From Clostridiales bacterium (lineage in GTDB: Bacteria > Bacillota > Clostridia > Christensenellales > Aristaeellaceae), in NCBI GenBank assembly GCA_004555535.1, contig SFHU01000019.1, forward strand, positions 1 through 31,608: a stretch of 31,608 nt of DNA, read 5' to 3'. The notes beneath the pieces are model-generated. The model was not told the DNA's origin, made no database searches, and was given only the letters and a program-made list of their open reading frames with translations. The position numbers were made by a program, and so were the translations under genes. Positions within the stretch are counted from its first letter, which is position 1. Every line of letters starts with the position of its first letter. Positions 7,947 through 14,942 of the stretch are shown here, one piece after another.

Positions 7947-7985
7947 GGCTGTCTCTCCTTTGATCCTCCGGCCGGAGCCGCTTGA

Positions 7986-8094
7986 TTTACTATAAAAGTC
8001 CTTCTGCAAAGCTTCGGCCTCGACCGCAAAGCAGCGGGACTTCTATCACTTCGTCGGTGATGCAACCGGCATCACGCCGGTTTGGACGATAAAC
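7986..8094 (-). repeat. Structured dispersed repeat, copy A (in the lrp leader)
   Basis: Read on the minus strand this matches 31480-31588 on the plus strand without gaps. The core 98 bases (8083-7986) are 83/98 identical. The element starts with a hairpin, AACCGGC-GTGAT-GCCGGTT. A second potential hairpin is ATCAC / GTGAT. The third part is closed by AAGTCC / GGACTT and holds two copies of GCTTTG flanking an apical stem. The promoter at 8101-8129 places it inside the 5' leader of lrp. Confidence 0.85.
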
Positions 8095-8100
8095 ATTCCT

Positions 8101-8129
8101 ATTATACAGGAAAAAGCGGGCGCTGTAAA
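8101..8129 (-). promoter_or_regulatory. Promoter of the lrp-aminotransferase operon
   Basis: TTTACA (8129-8124), 17-bp spacer, TATAAT (8106-8101) on the minus strand: eleven of twelve consensus bases. The expected start near 8094 coincides with the beginning of repeat copy A. Confidence 0.8.
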
Positions 8130-8182
8130 GATAGGCGGGGGGATCTGCGGGAAAACCGGGGGAGACGCGGGCGGGCTGAGTA

Positions 8183-8191
8183 TGCTATAAT
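8183..8191 (+). promoter_or_regulatory. Extended -10 promoter of addA
   Basis: TGCTATAAT is an extended -10 (TGN-TATAAT) 31 bp upstream of the addA ATG. The -35 is not conserved, which is usual for extended -10 promoters. Confidence 0.65.
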
Positions 8192-8222
8192 GAAGCATCA
8201 CATCAAGCGGAGGGACGCAGCC

Positions 8223-11200
8223 ATGCCGGAGTGGACGAGGGAGCAACGGGACGCGATTTCGGACAGGGGGCACAGCCTGATCGTCTGCGCGGCGGCGGGG
8301 TCGGGCAAGACCGCCGTGCTCGTGGAGCGGATCGTGTCGCTCGTGCGCGAGGGATGCCCGGTGGAGCAGATGCTCGTGGTAACCTTCACCAACGCGGCGG
8401 CGGGCGAGATGCGCCTGCGCATCGGCGAGGCGCTCAGCCGCGCGGCGCTTGAGGATCCGGCGATGGGCGAGCAGGCGATGGCGCTCTCGCGGGCGAGCAT
8501 CTCGACGCTGCACAGGTTCTGCGGCAACCTGCTGCGCGAGAACTTTCAGGCGCTGGGGCTCGACCCGGCCTTCCGCATCGCGGACGAGCAGGAATGCGGC
8601 GTGCTGAGCGCGCAGGCGATGGAGGACGCGCTGTACAGCTGCTACGAGGTGGGCAGCGAGGCCTTCCTGGCGGCGGATGCCTGCTATACGCAGGAGGAGC
8701 TTGCCGACCTGGCCAAAAGCCTGCGCCGCTTCATGATGACGCGGCCCGACCCCTGGGGCTGGCTGGACGAGGCCGTCGCGGCCTGTGGCGCGGACGCGCA
8801 GACGCTGGGCGAAAGCCCGGCGGTGCAGCTGCTGCTTGCGGACGCCCGAACGGCGCTTGACGGCCTTTACGCGGATGCGGAGGAGACGCTCGCGATTTGC
8901 CGCCGCCCGGACGGCCCGGCACATTACGCCGCGGCCTGCGCGCAGGACGCCGTGCTGCTTTCCGACCTGCTGGACGCGGCAAAGCGGGGCTATATGCCGC
9001 TGCGCGCCGCGCTGACGGACGTGCATTACGCTGCGCTGGGGCGAAAGAAGAAGGGCGACGTCTTTGACGAGGCGCTGGCGGAGACGGTCAAGGCGCGGCG
9101 CGACGCGCTCAAGAAGGCCGTGCGCGAGCTGGCGGGGAGCTTCGCGCCCACGCTCGAGGAGGCGGCGGAGGATCTGCGCCTGACGCGCGCGCCGCTTGAG
9201 GGCCTGGCGGAGCTGGTGCGCACCTATGACGCGCTCTACGACGCGGCCAAACGACGCCGCGGCGTGCTGGATTTTGACGACCTGGAGCACGGCGCGCTGG
9301 AGGCGCTTGCCCATCCCGAGGTGCGCGAGGCGCTGCGCGCCCGCTACCGCTACGTCTTCGTCGACGAATACCAGGACTCGAGCGCGATTCAGGAGGCGAT
9401 CCTCGGGAGCTTCGCGCGGGAGGACGGGCAGTTCCTCGTTGGCGACGTGAAGCAGAGCATCTACCGCTTCCGCCAGGCGGAGCCGCAGCTCTTCCTGCGC
9501 AAGGCGGCGCTCTACGACAGCGAAGAGGCGGCATATGCGCGGCGCATCGACCTGCAGCGCAACTTCCGCTCCCGCGCCAACGTGCTCGCCGGCGTCAACG
9601 CGGTCTTCTCGCGGATCATGCGCCGGGAGGCGACGGAGATCGAATACGACGCGCGCGAGGCGCTCATCCCCGGCCTGCCCGCGCGGGCGGACGACCCGCC
9701 GCTCGAGCTGCACCTGATCTACAAGGCCGCAGAGGCGCAGGACGGCGCGGAGGGCGCGGACGACGCAGCGGAAGAGGCTGTGCCGGGCGACGGCTTGCCG
9801 GGCGACGGTGGGCCGGGCGACGGTGGGCCGGGCGACGGCTTGCCGGGCGACGGTGTGCCGGGCGACGGATTGCCGGATGAGCGGGAGCTGGCCGCCGTCG
9901 AGCGGGAGGCGCAGATCGCCGCGGCGCGCATTCAAGCGCTGGTCGGCACGACGTTTTACGACGCGAAGCAGGGGCGCGAGCGTCCGCTTAGCTACCGGGA
10001 CATGGCGGTGCTCATGCGCGTGGCGCAGGGCAGCGCGCCGCTGGCGGCGGACGTGCTCGCCGGGGCGGGCATCCCGGTCTTCTGCGATGCGGGCGAGGGC
10101 TACTTCGACATGCCGGAGATTCGCGCGATGATGGCGCTGCTGACGGCGATTGACAACGGCGCGAAGGACGAGGCGCTGCTCGCGGCGCTCAAGGGCCCGG
10201 CGCTGGGGCTGGAGGACAGCGAGCTGGCGTCCATCCGCATCCATACGCCGGACACGCGCGTGCCGTTTCACGAGGCCGTGCGCCGTTACCGCGAGGAGAT
10301 GGACGATGCGATCTCCGAAAGGCTGCGCGGGTTTGAGACGCGGCTTGCGCGCTGGCGGCTCTGCGCGCGCCACCAGGGCGTGGACAGGCTGATCGAGCGC
10401 ATCTACGCCGAGACGGGCTTTCCCGCGCAGGCGGGCGCGCTGCCGGGCGGCGCGGCGAGGCAGGCGAATCTGCACCTGCTGACCTCGCGGGCGCGCGCCT
10501 TCATGCGCGCGCAGGGCGGTTCGCTGCACGCCTTCCTCGCCTACGCGGGACGGCTGCGCGCGGGCGGCGACTCGATGAGCGCGAGTGCCATCGGCGAGAG
10601 CGAGGACGTCGTGCGCATCATGACAACGCACAAGAGCAAGGGCCTCGAGTTTCCGGTCGTGCTGGTGCTGGGGCTGGGCAGAAGGCTCGGCGGGCAGTCG
10701 CTGCGCGCGCATCTGCTGCTCCACGCGCAGCTGGGCGTCGGCCTGCCCTGCGTGGATACGGCGCTGATGAGCGAGCGGGACACACTGCTGCGGCGGGCCA
10801 TCCGCGTGCAGACGGCGCGCGAGCAGCTCGCCGAGGAGGTGCGCATCCTCTATGTCGCGATGACGCGCGCGCGGGAGCGGCTGATCCTCATCGGCGACGT
10901 CGGCCGCGCACAGCCGCCCGATGCCTTCTTTGCCGGCGGGGACACGGGCAGCCTGCTTTCCATGCACACGGGGCTGGAGATGATCGCGCCGACGCTGGCC
11001 GCCGCGGGCGCAAGCCTCACGATCGCGCAGGAGGAGATCCTCGCGGGGGATTCCCGCTGGCAGGTCTTCGCGCACAGGGCCGGCGCATCCGGCGCGGCGC
11101 TGCGGCGCACGGACGAGGGCGTCTCGCGCCTGCTCGCGGCGCTGGAGGCGGAGCCGCTTGAGGATAAGGCGCTTGCGGCGCTGATGGCCTTCGATCCCGG

Positions 11201-11864
11201 GCAGGGTGCGCAGGCCGTGCGCAAGACGAGCGTCAGCGCCGTGCTGCGCGACGAAAAGCGCGCCGCGCAGGAGGCGGCGGCACGCGCATCCGGCGAGGAT
11301 GCGCCGCCCCTGCCGGGGGAGCGGACGGAAATCGTCCGCCTGCCGCGGTTCATGCAGGAGCAGCGCATGACGGGCGCGCAGATCGGCACGGCCTTCCACC
11401 GGATGATGCGCATGCTCGACCTTTGTGCGCTGCGCGCATCGGGCGACCTGGAGGGCGAGCTCACGCGTCAGGCGGAGGCGATGCGCGCGGACGGCGTCGT
11501 CACGGCACAGGAGGCCGCCGCCGTGCCCGTGCGCATGCTGACGGCGCTGATGGCCTCGCCGCTGGGCGTGCGGATGCTGCGCGCCGAAAGGCTGGAGCGC
11601 GAATGGGCCTTCACCTTCCGCCGGACGGACGACTCCGGCGCGCCGCAGCTGATTCAGGGCGTGATCGACTGCTGCTTTGTCGAGGATGGGCAATGGGTAC
11701 TGGCGGACTACAAGACTGACTCGCCCGCCGACGTGGCCGGCGCGATTGCGCGCCACAGGCCGCAGCTTGCGCTCTACGCCCAGGCGCTTCATGCCATCAC
11801 CGGCATGCCCGTGAAGGAAAGGCTGCTCGTGCTGGTGCGCTCGGGGATGAGCTACGCGGTGTAA
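8223..11864 (+). CDS. addA: ATP-dependent helicase/nuclease subunit A
   Basis: A 1213-aa helicase-nuclease of the AddAB complex, which resects DNA ends for recombinational repair. Walker A (AAAGSGKT, residues 23-30) opens a UvrD-type motor. Motif II is in YVFVDEYQDSS near 377, and TTHKSKGLEFPVVLVLGLG and YVAMTRARERL are late helicase motifs. The C-terminal nuclease shows GVID near 1146 and DYKTD near 1162, the PD-(D/E)XK core. Length fits AddA. The ATG at 8223 has GGAGGG upstream; the earlier in-frame ATG lacks this. Two oddities: the partner addB, usually directly upstream, is absent here, and a Pro-Gly-Asp-Gly repeat is inserted near residues 521-550. The upstream region carries a repeat element and the divergent lrp operon. 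Confidence 0.95.
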   Translation: MPEWTREQRDAISDRGHSLIVCAAAGSGKTAVLVERIVSLVREGCPVEQMLVVTFTNAAAGEMRLRIGEALSRAALEDPAMGEQAMALSRASISTLHRFCGNLLRENFQALGLDPAFRIADEQECGVLSAQAMEDALYSCYEVGSEAFLAADACYTQEELADLAKSLRRFMMTRPDPWGWLDEAVAACGADAQTLGESPAVQLLLADARTALDGLYADAEETLAICRRPDGPAHYAAACAQDAVLLSDLLDAAKRGYMPLRAALTDVHYAALGRKKKGDVFDEALAETVKARRDALKKAVRELAGSFAPTLEEAAEDLRLTRAPLEGLAELVRTYDALYDAAKRRRGVLDFDDLEHGALEALAHPEVREALRARYRYVFVDEYQDSSAIQEAILGSFAREDGQFLVGDVKQSIYRFRQAEPQLFLRKAALYDSEEAAYARRIDLQRNFRSRANVLAGVNAVFSRIMRREATEIEYDAREALIPGLPARADDPPLELHLIYKAAEAQDGAEGADDAAEEAVPGDGLPGDGGPGDGGPGDGLPGDGVPGDGLPDERELAAVEREAQIAAARIQALVGTTFYDAKQGRERPLSYRDMAVLMRVAQGSAPLAADVLAGAGIPVFCDAGEGYFDMPEIRAMMALLTAIDNGAKDEALLAALKGPALGLEDSELASIRIHTPDTRVPFHEAVRRYREEMDDAISERLRGFETRLARWRLCARHQGVDRLIERIYAETGFPAQAGALPGGAARQANLHLLTSRARAFMRAQGGSLHAFLAYAGRLRAGGDSMSASAIGESEDVVRIMTTHKSKGLEFPVVLVLGLGRRLGGQSLRAHLLLHAQLGVGLPCVDTALMSERDTLLRRAIRVQTAREQLAEEVRILYVAMTRARERLILIGDVGRAQPPDAFFAGGDTGSLLSMHTGLEMIAPTLAAAGASLTIAQEEILAGDSRWQVFAHRAGASGAALRRTDEGVSRLLAALEAEPLEDKALAALMAFDPGQGAQAVRKTSVSAVLRDEKRAAQEAAARASGEDAPPLPGERTEIVRLPRFMQEQRMTGAQIGTAFHRMMRMLDLCALRASGDLEGELTRQAEAMRADGVVTAQEAAAVPVRMLTALMASPLGVRMLRAERLEREWAFTFRRTDDSGAPQLIQGVIDCCFVEDGQWVLADYKTDSPADVAGAIARHRPQLALYAQALHAITGMPVKERLLVLVRSGMSYAV
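9783..9872 (+). repeat. 15-bp coding repeat inside addA
   Basis: Six tandem units of the form CCGGGCGACGG plus four variable bases encode P-G-D-G-[LGV]. The insertion lies in the helicase part in an acidic, alanine-rich linker. It looks like a slippage-prone disordered loop. Confidence 0.85.
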
Positions 11865-11925
11865 TCCCCGTGAAAAGCGCGGGAAAAATCCATGCAAAAA
11901 ACGCGAAATATTCACCGCGCCGGGG

Positions 11926-11954
11926 TTGACAAACCGCAAAAATGGCGGTATTGT
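11926..11954 (+). promoter_or_regulatory. Promoter of the mgtE leader
   Basis: TTGACA (11926-11931), 17-bp spacer, TATTGT (11949-11954). Transcription would start near 11961, leaving a leader of about 318 nt before the mgtE ATG. Confidence 0.75.
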
Positions 11955-12015
11955 AAACGTGGATTTTCCCGGTTGGGAAGGTGTAAACCAAGCGATTTGT
12001 GCGGAGGTGAAAGAC

Positions 12016-12099
12016 GTGGACGATCCCAGTAGTCTGGCGGGCAAGCCCCGAGAACGGCTGGCGCCTCGGGCTGCGGCTTTCCTTCCTTTGACCCCCTGA
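12016..12099 (+). CDS. Putative 27-aa leader peptide upstream of mgtE
   Basis: A short ORF starting at GTG 12016 with an almost perfect Shine-Dalgarno (GGAGGTGA, 12003-12010) five bases upstream, better than those of most full genes here. The peptide begins Met-Asp-Asp-Pro, carries prolines at positions 4, 11, 17, 24 and 27, and ends LPLTP. Its stop codon lies in the loop region of the CCCCT/AGGGG hairpin, and the CCCGAG/CTCGGG hairpin is wholly inside the ORF. The terminator at 12170 lies 70 nt further on. Known leaders MgtL and MgtP upstream of enterobacterial Mg2+ transporter genes are also short, and MgtL is rich in acidic residues and proline near its start. A regulatory, Mg2+-responsive role here is inference. 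Confidence 0.5.
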   Translation: MDDPSSLAGKPRERLAPRAAAFLPLTP

Positions 12100-12169
12100 G
12101 CAGGGGAATTTCTGCCCGTTTGCGGCCTTTTTCCGGTCGCGCAAAATGGCTGAATCAAAGACGGAAAGA

Positions 12170-12198
12170 GCGCGCAGCCTGATGCTGTGCGCCTTTTT
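12170..12198 (+). terminator. Intrinsic terminator in the mgtE leader
   Basis: GCGCGCAGC (12170-12178), loop CTGAT, GCTGTGCGC (12184-12192): nine pairs including one G-U, followed by CTTTTT. It sits 80 bp before the mgtE ATG, in the right place for attenuation. Confidence 0.85.
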
Positions 12199-12278
12199 GC
12201 GCCGTTTTTGGGGATACTGACCTGCATTTTCAAGACTGCACGACACACGGAATGCTGAAAAGACAGGAGGGATTCCCG

Positions 12279-13637
12279 ATGGAGGAAGAGATTCGCAAGG
12301 ATTTTCTTGAGCTGATGCGGCTCATGGACGAGGGCAAAATTCAGGAGTTCAAGCAGAAGGCGAACGAGACGCCGCCCGTGGATATCGCCGAGGGCCTGGA
12401 GGAGGTCGAGGACTCGGGCCGCGTGCTCAAGCTCTTCCGCATGCTCCCCAAGGACATCTCCTCGGACGTGTTCGCCTACATGACCAGCGACCAGCAGCAG
12501 CTCATCGCCGAGAGCGCGACCAACGCCGAGCTGACCGCGCTGGTTGACGACATGTTCCTCGATGATACGGTGGACTTCCTGGAGGAAATGCCCGCCAACG
12601 TCGTCAAGAAGGTGCTGCAGAACGCGGACGAGAACACCCGCAAGCTCATCAACCAGTTCCTTAATTACCCGGAGAACAGCGCCGGTAGCCTGATGACGAT
12701 CGAGTATGTCGACCTGCATGACTACTTCACCGTGCGCAAGGCGATGGACTACATTCGCCGCACGGGCATCGACAAGGAGACCGTCTACACCTGCTACGTC
12801 ATCGACGAGCAGCGCAAGCTCGTGGGTCAGGTCTCCCTGCGCAAGCTGATCATCGCGCCGGAAAACGCCTATATCCGCGACATCATGGACACGAACACCG
12901 TTTTCGCCATGACGACCGACGACCAGGAGGCCGTCGCCGACGACTTCCGCCGCTACGACCTGACCTCCATCGCCGTGTGCGACAAGGAGAACCGCCTCGT
13001 GGGCATCATCACCATCGACGATATCGTCGACGTCATCCAGGATGAGAACACCGAGGATATCAAGAAGATGGCGGCCATCATCCCCAGCGACGAGGAATAC
13101 ATGAAGACCAGCGTCTTCAATCTCGTCGCTCACCGCCTGCCCTGGCTGCTCCTGCTGATGATCTCCGCGACGTTCACCTCCACGATCATCACGCACTTTG
13201 AAACGCTGCTCTCCGGCGCGGTCGTGCTGACCGCGTTCATCCCGATGCTCATGGACAGCGCCGGCAACTCCGGCAGCCAGACCTCCGTCACCGTCATCCG
13301 CAACATGGCGCTGGGCGAGGTCGAGACCCGCGACTGGATGCGCGTGCTCTTCAAGGAGGTGCGCGTGGCGCTCGTCTCCGGCACGGCGCTGGCCGCCGTC
13401 AACTTCCTGCGGATGCTGATCTTCACGAGCGTCGGTGTCATGATCTCGGCGACCGTGTCGGTCACGCTGCTGTGCACCGTCGTCATCGCGATGATCGTGG
13501 GCTGTCTGCTGCCGATGGGCGCCAAGCGCCTGGGTTTTGACCCCGCCGTCATGGCCAGCCCGATGATCACGACCATCGTCGACGCCTGCTCGCTGGTCAT
13601 CTATTTCATGATCGCCACCGCCGTGCTCGGGCTGTGA
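12279..13637 (+). CDS. mgtE: MgtE-family magnesium transporter
   Basis: A 452-aa Mg2+ channel/transporter. Domains in order: N-terminal MgtE_N helical superhelix (about 1-130; PKDISSDVFAYM and DTVDFLEEMPANVVKKVL), a CBS pair (about 130-250; SAGSLMTIEYVDL at the junction and NRLVGIITIDDIVDVI at the end), then five membrane helices (about 275-450). The pore-lining signature PMLMDSAGNSGSQTS is intact. The family is a dimer gated closed by cytoplasmic Mg2+ bound to the N and CBS domains. The ATG at 12279 has AGGAGGG eight bases upstream; the in-frame ATG at 12252 lacks one. The long upstream leader with terminator suggests control of transcription elongation. A GC-rich hairpin at 13661 follows. 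Confidence 0.95.
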   Translation: MEEEIRKDFLELMRLMDEGKIQEFKQKANETPPVDIAEGLEEVEDSGRVLKLFRMLPKDISSDVFAYMTSDQQQLIAESATNAELTALVDDMFLDDTVDFLEEMPANVVKKVLQNADENTRKLINQFLNYPENSAGSLMTIEYVDLHDYFTVRKAMDYIRRTGIDKETVYTCYVIDEQRKLVGQVSLRKLIIAPENAYIRDIMDTNTVFAMTTDDQEAVADDFRRYDLTSIAVCDKENRLVGIITIDDIVDVIQDENTEDIKKMAAIIPSDEEYMKTSVFNLVAHRLPWLLLLMISATFTSTIITHFETLLSGAVVLTAFIPMLMDSAGNSGSQTSVTVIRNMALGEVETRDWMRVLFKEVRVALVSGTALAAVNFLRMLIFTSVGVMISATVSVTLLCTVVIAMIVGCLLPMGAKRLGFDPAVMASPMITTIVDACSLVIYFMIATAVLGL

Positions 13638-13660
13638 ACCCAAAAAAGAAAAGCCGTCCT

Positions 13661-13695
13661 CCCCGCGCCGGAATGCTTCGGCGCGGGGCGCTTTG
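13661..13695 (+). terminator. Hairpin downstream of mgtE
   Basis: A ten-base perfect stem, CCCCGCGCCG / CGGCGCGGGG (13661-13670 and 13679-13688), is followed by CGCTTTGG. The T-tract is poor, so termination may be partial. Confidence 0.6.
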
Positions 13696-13706
13696 GATAT
13701 TCCGCC

Positions 13707-13735
13707 TTGAAAACGCAGGCGTTTGACGATATAAT
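13707..13735 (+). promoter_or_regulatory. Promoter of the aldo/keto reductase gene
   Basis: TTGAAA (13707-13712), 17-bp spacer, TATAAT (13730-13735): eleven of twelve consensus bases. The leader to ATG 13844 is about 100 nt. Confidence 0.8.
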
Positions 13736-13843
13736 AGAGCCGTGCTTTTGGCGGCATTTGGGCGCCTGCCTGTTGCAGAAGGAAGGCGGCTCCTGTCCCG
13801 GGGAGCTTGTCAGGAACGGACATATAGAGGGGAGAACCATTTT

Positions 13844-14851
13844 ATGGAAACCACGACGCTGGGAAAGACCGGACTTCGCATTTCGCGCATGGGCTTTGGC
13901 GGCATCCCGATTCAGAAGGTGGACGCGAAGACGACTCGCGCGCTGATGGAGCGGCTTGTTCAGGAGGGCGTAAACTATATCGACACGGCGCGCGGCTATA
14001 CGGTCAGCGAGCAGTATCTGGGCGAGGCGCTCGAGGGCCTGCGCGACCGCTTTGTGCTGGCGACCAAGTCGATGGCGCGCACGCGCGAGGCGATGGAGAA
14101 GGACATCGAGACGAGCCTTCGCAACCTGCGCACCGACCATATCGACCTGTATCAGGTTCACAATCCGTCCCTGGCGGAGCTTCAGGCGGTCTGCGCGCCG
14201 GGCGGCGCGCTCGAGGCGCTGCTGGCGGCAAAGGCGGAGGGCAAGATCCGCCACCTCGGCGTGACGGCACACATGGCCTCCGTCTTCGAGTACGCGCTTT
14301 CGCTTGACTGGGTCGAGACGATCATGTTCCCCTACAACCTCGTGGAGACGCAGGGCGAGGCGCTCATGCGCCGCTGCACGGAGCAGAACGTCGGCTTCAT
14401 CTGCATGAAGCCGCTGGCCGGCGGCGCGCTGGAGGACGCGAATCTGGCGCTGCGCTTCATCGCGCAGAACCCGGACGTCTCCGTCGTCATCCCGGGCATG
14501 TACGACGTGCGCGAGATCGAGCAGAACCTTGCGGCGATCTGTGATCCCGCCCCGCTGACGCAGGCGGAGAAGGAAAAGATCGAGACCATCCGCAAGGAGC
14601 TGGGCACCCAGTTCTGCCGCCGCTGCAACTACTGCCAGCCCTGCACGGCGGGCATCCAGATCAGCGGCATCTTCGTGCTGGAGGGGTATCTGAGGCGCTA
14701 CGGCCTGGGCGACTGGGCGCAGCAGCGCTACGCCAGTATGGCGAAGAAGGCCGGGGACTGCGTCGGCTGCGGCGCCTGCGAGGCGCGCTGCCCCTATCAG
14801 CTCCCGATTCGCGAGATGCTCGCGCGCTGCAAAAACGAATTCGGCGCGTGA
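13844..14851 (+). CDS. Aldo/keto reductase with C-terminal [4Fe-4S] ferredoxin domain
   Basis: A 335-aa oxidoreductase. The N-terminal TIM barrel shows the catalytic tetrad of the family: D47 and Y52 (YIDTARGYT), K75 (LATKSM) and H106 (YQVHNP). The C-terminus carries two cysteine clusters, CRRCNYCQPC (about 258) and CVGCGACEARCPY (about 306), as in ferredoxin-type aldo/keto reductases of anaerobes. These may pass electrons between the nicotinamide site and ferredoxin. I chose ATG 13844, with AGGGGAG nine bases upstream; the frame is open from 13742 but that is where transcription should start. The [FeFe]-hydrogenase gene follows 91 bp later in the same direction, so a shared transcript is plausible. 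The substrate is unknown. Confidence 0.9.
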   Translation: METTTLGKTGLRISRMGFGGIPIQKVDAKTTRALMERLVQEGVNYIDTARGYTVSEQYLGEALEGLRDRFVLATKSMARTREAMEKDIETSLRNLRTDHIDLYQVHNPSLAELQAVCAPGGALEALLAAKAEGKIRHLGVTAHMASVFEYALSLDWVETIMFPYNLVETQGEALMRRCTEQNVGFICMKPLAGGALEDANLALRFIAQNPDVSVVIPGMYDVREIEQNLAAICDPAPLTQAEKEKIETIRKELGTQFCRRCNYCQPCTAGIQISGIFVLEGYLRRYGLGDWAQQRYASMAKKAGDCVGCGACEARCPYQLPIREMLARCKNEFGA

Positions 14852-14942
14852 ACTCACATACAGACTACACAGGTTGCTGCTCTGCGGCGCACATGTGCCG
14901 CGTCCCCCGTTTTGACAGAGTCAGAAAGCGAGGAACAGGATC

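Larger units (their letters stand above)
11961..12198 (+). ncRNA. Structured mgtE leader RNA with terminator (candidate attenuator)
   Basis: The 414-bp gap between addA and mgtE holds a promoter, this ~240-nt segment and a terminator. Visible pairings are TTCCC-GGTT-GGGAA at the 5' end (11966-11979), CCCGAG / CTCGGG (12047-12070), CCCCT-GAGC-AGGGG (12093-12106) and the terminator stem at 12170-12192. GGAAGG (11976-11981) could alternatively pair with CCTTCC (12081-12086), giving competing folds. Conserved M-box blocks known from Bacillota mgtE leaders are not seen, and neither are other common riboswitch cores. A free small RNA, such as a 6S-type RNA of this size, is an alternative that I cannot exclude. 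Confidence 0.55.

Noticed and set aside
9783..9872. CRISPR array
   Set aside because: The repeated units are 15-bp in-frame codons inside addA without spacers. No other array-like pattern was seen in the window.
11961..12198. M-box (ykoK) riboswitch upstream of mgtE
   Set aside because: Position fits, but the conserved blocks I know for this class (such as the GGTGAGGCTCC and GTGCTAAAGCTC segments) are not present on reading. I did not run a covariance model.
8046..13823. A 1925-aa open frame antisense to addA and mgtE
   Set aside because: It runs across two clear genes and their promoters, is rich in Arg, Ala and Gly, shows no domain, and is explained by the high GC third-position bias. 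Its only real content at the edges is the repeat element.
14880..14942. Promoter for the hydrogenase gene from the TTGACA at 14912
   Set aside because: A -10 at 17 bp would fall at 14935-14940, immediately before the ATG, leaving no room for a leader with the visible ribosome-binding site.
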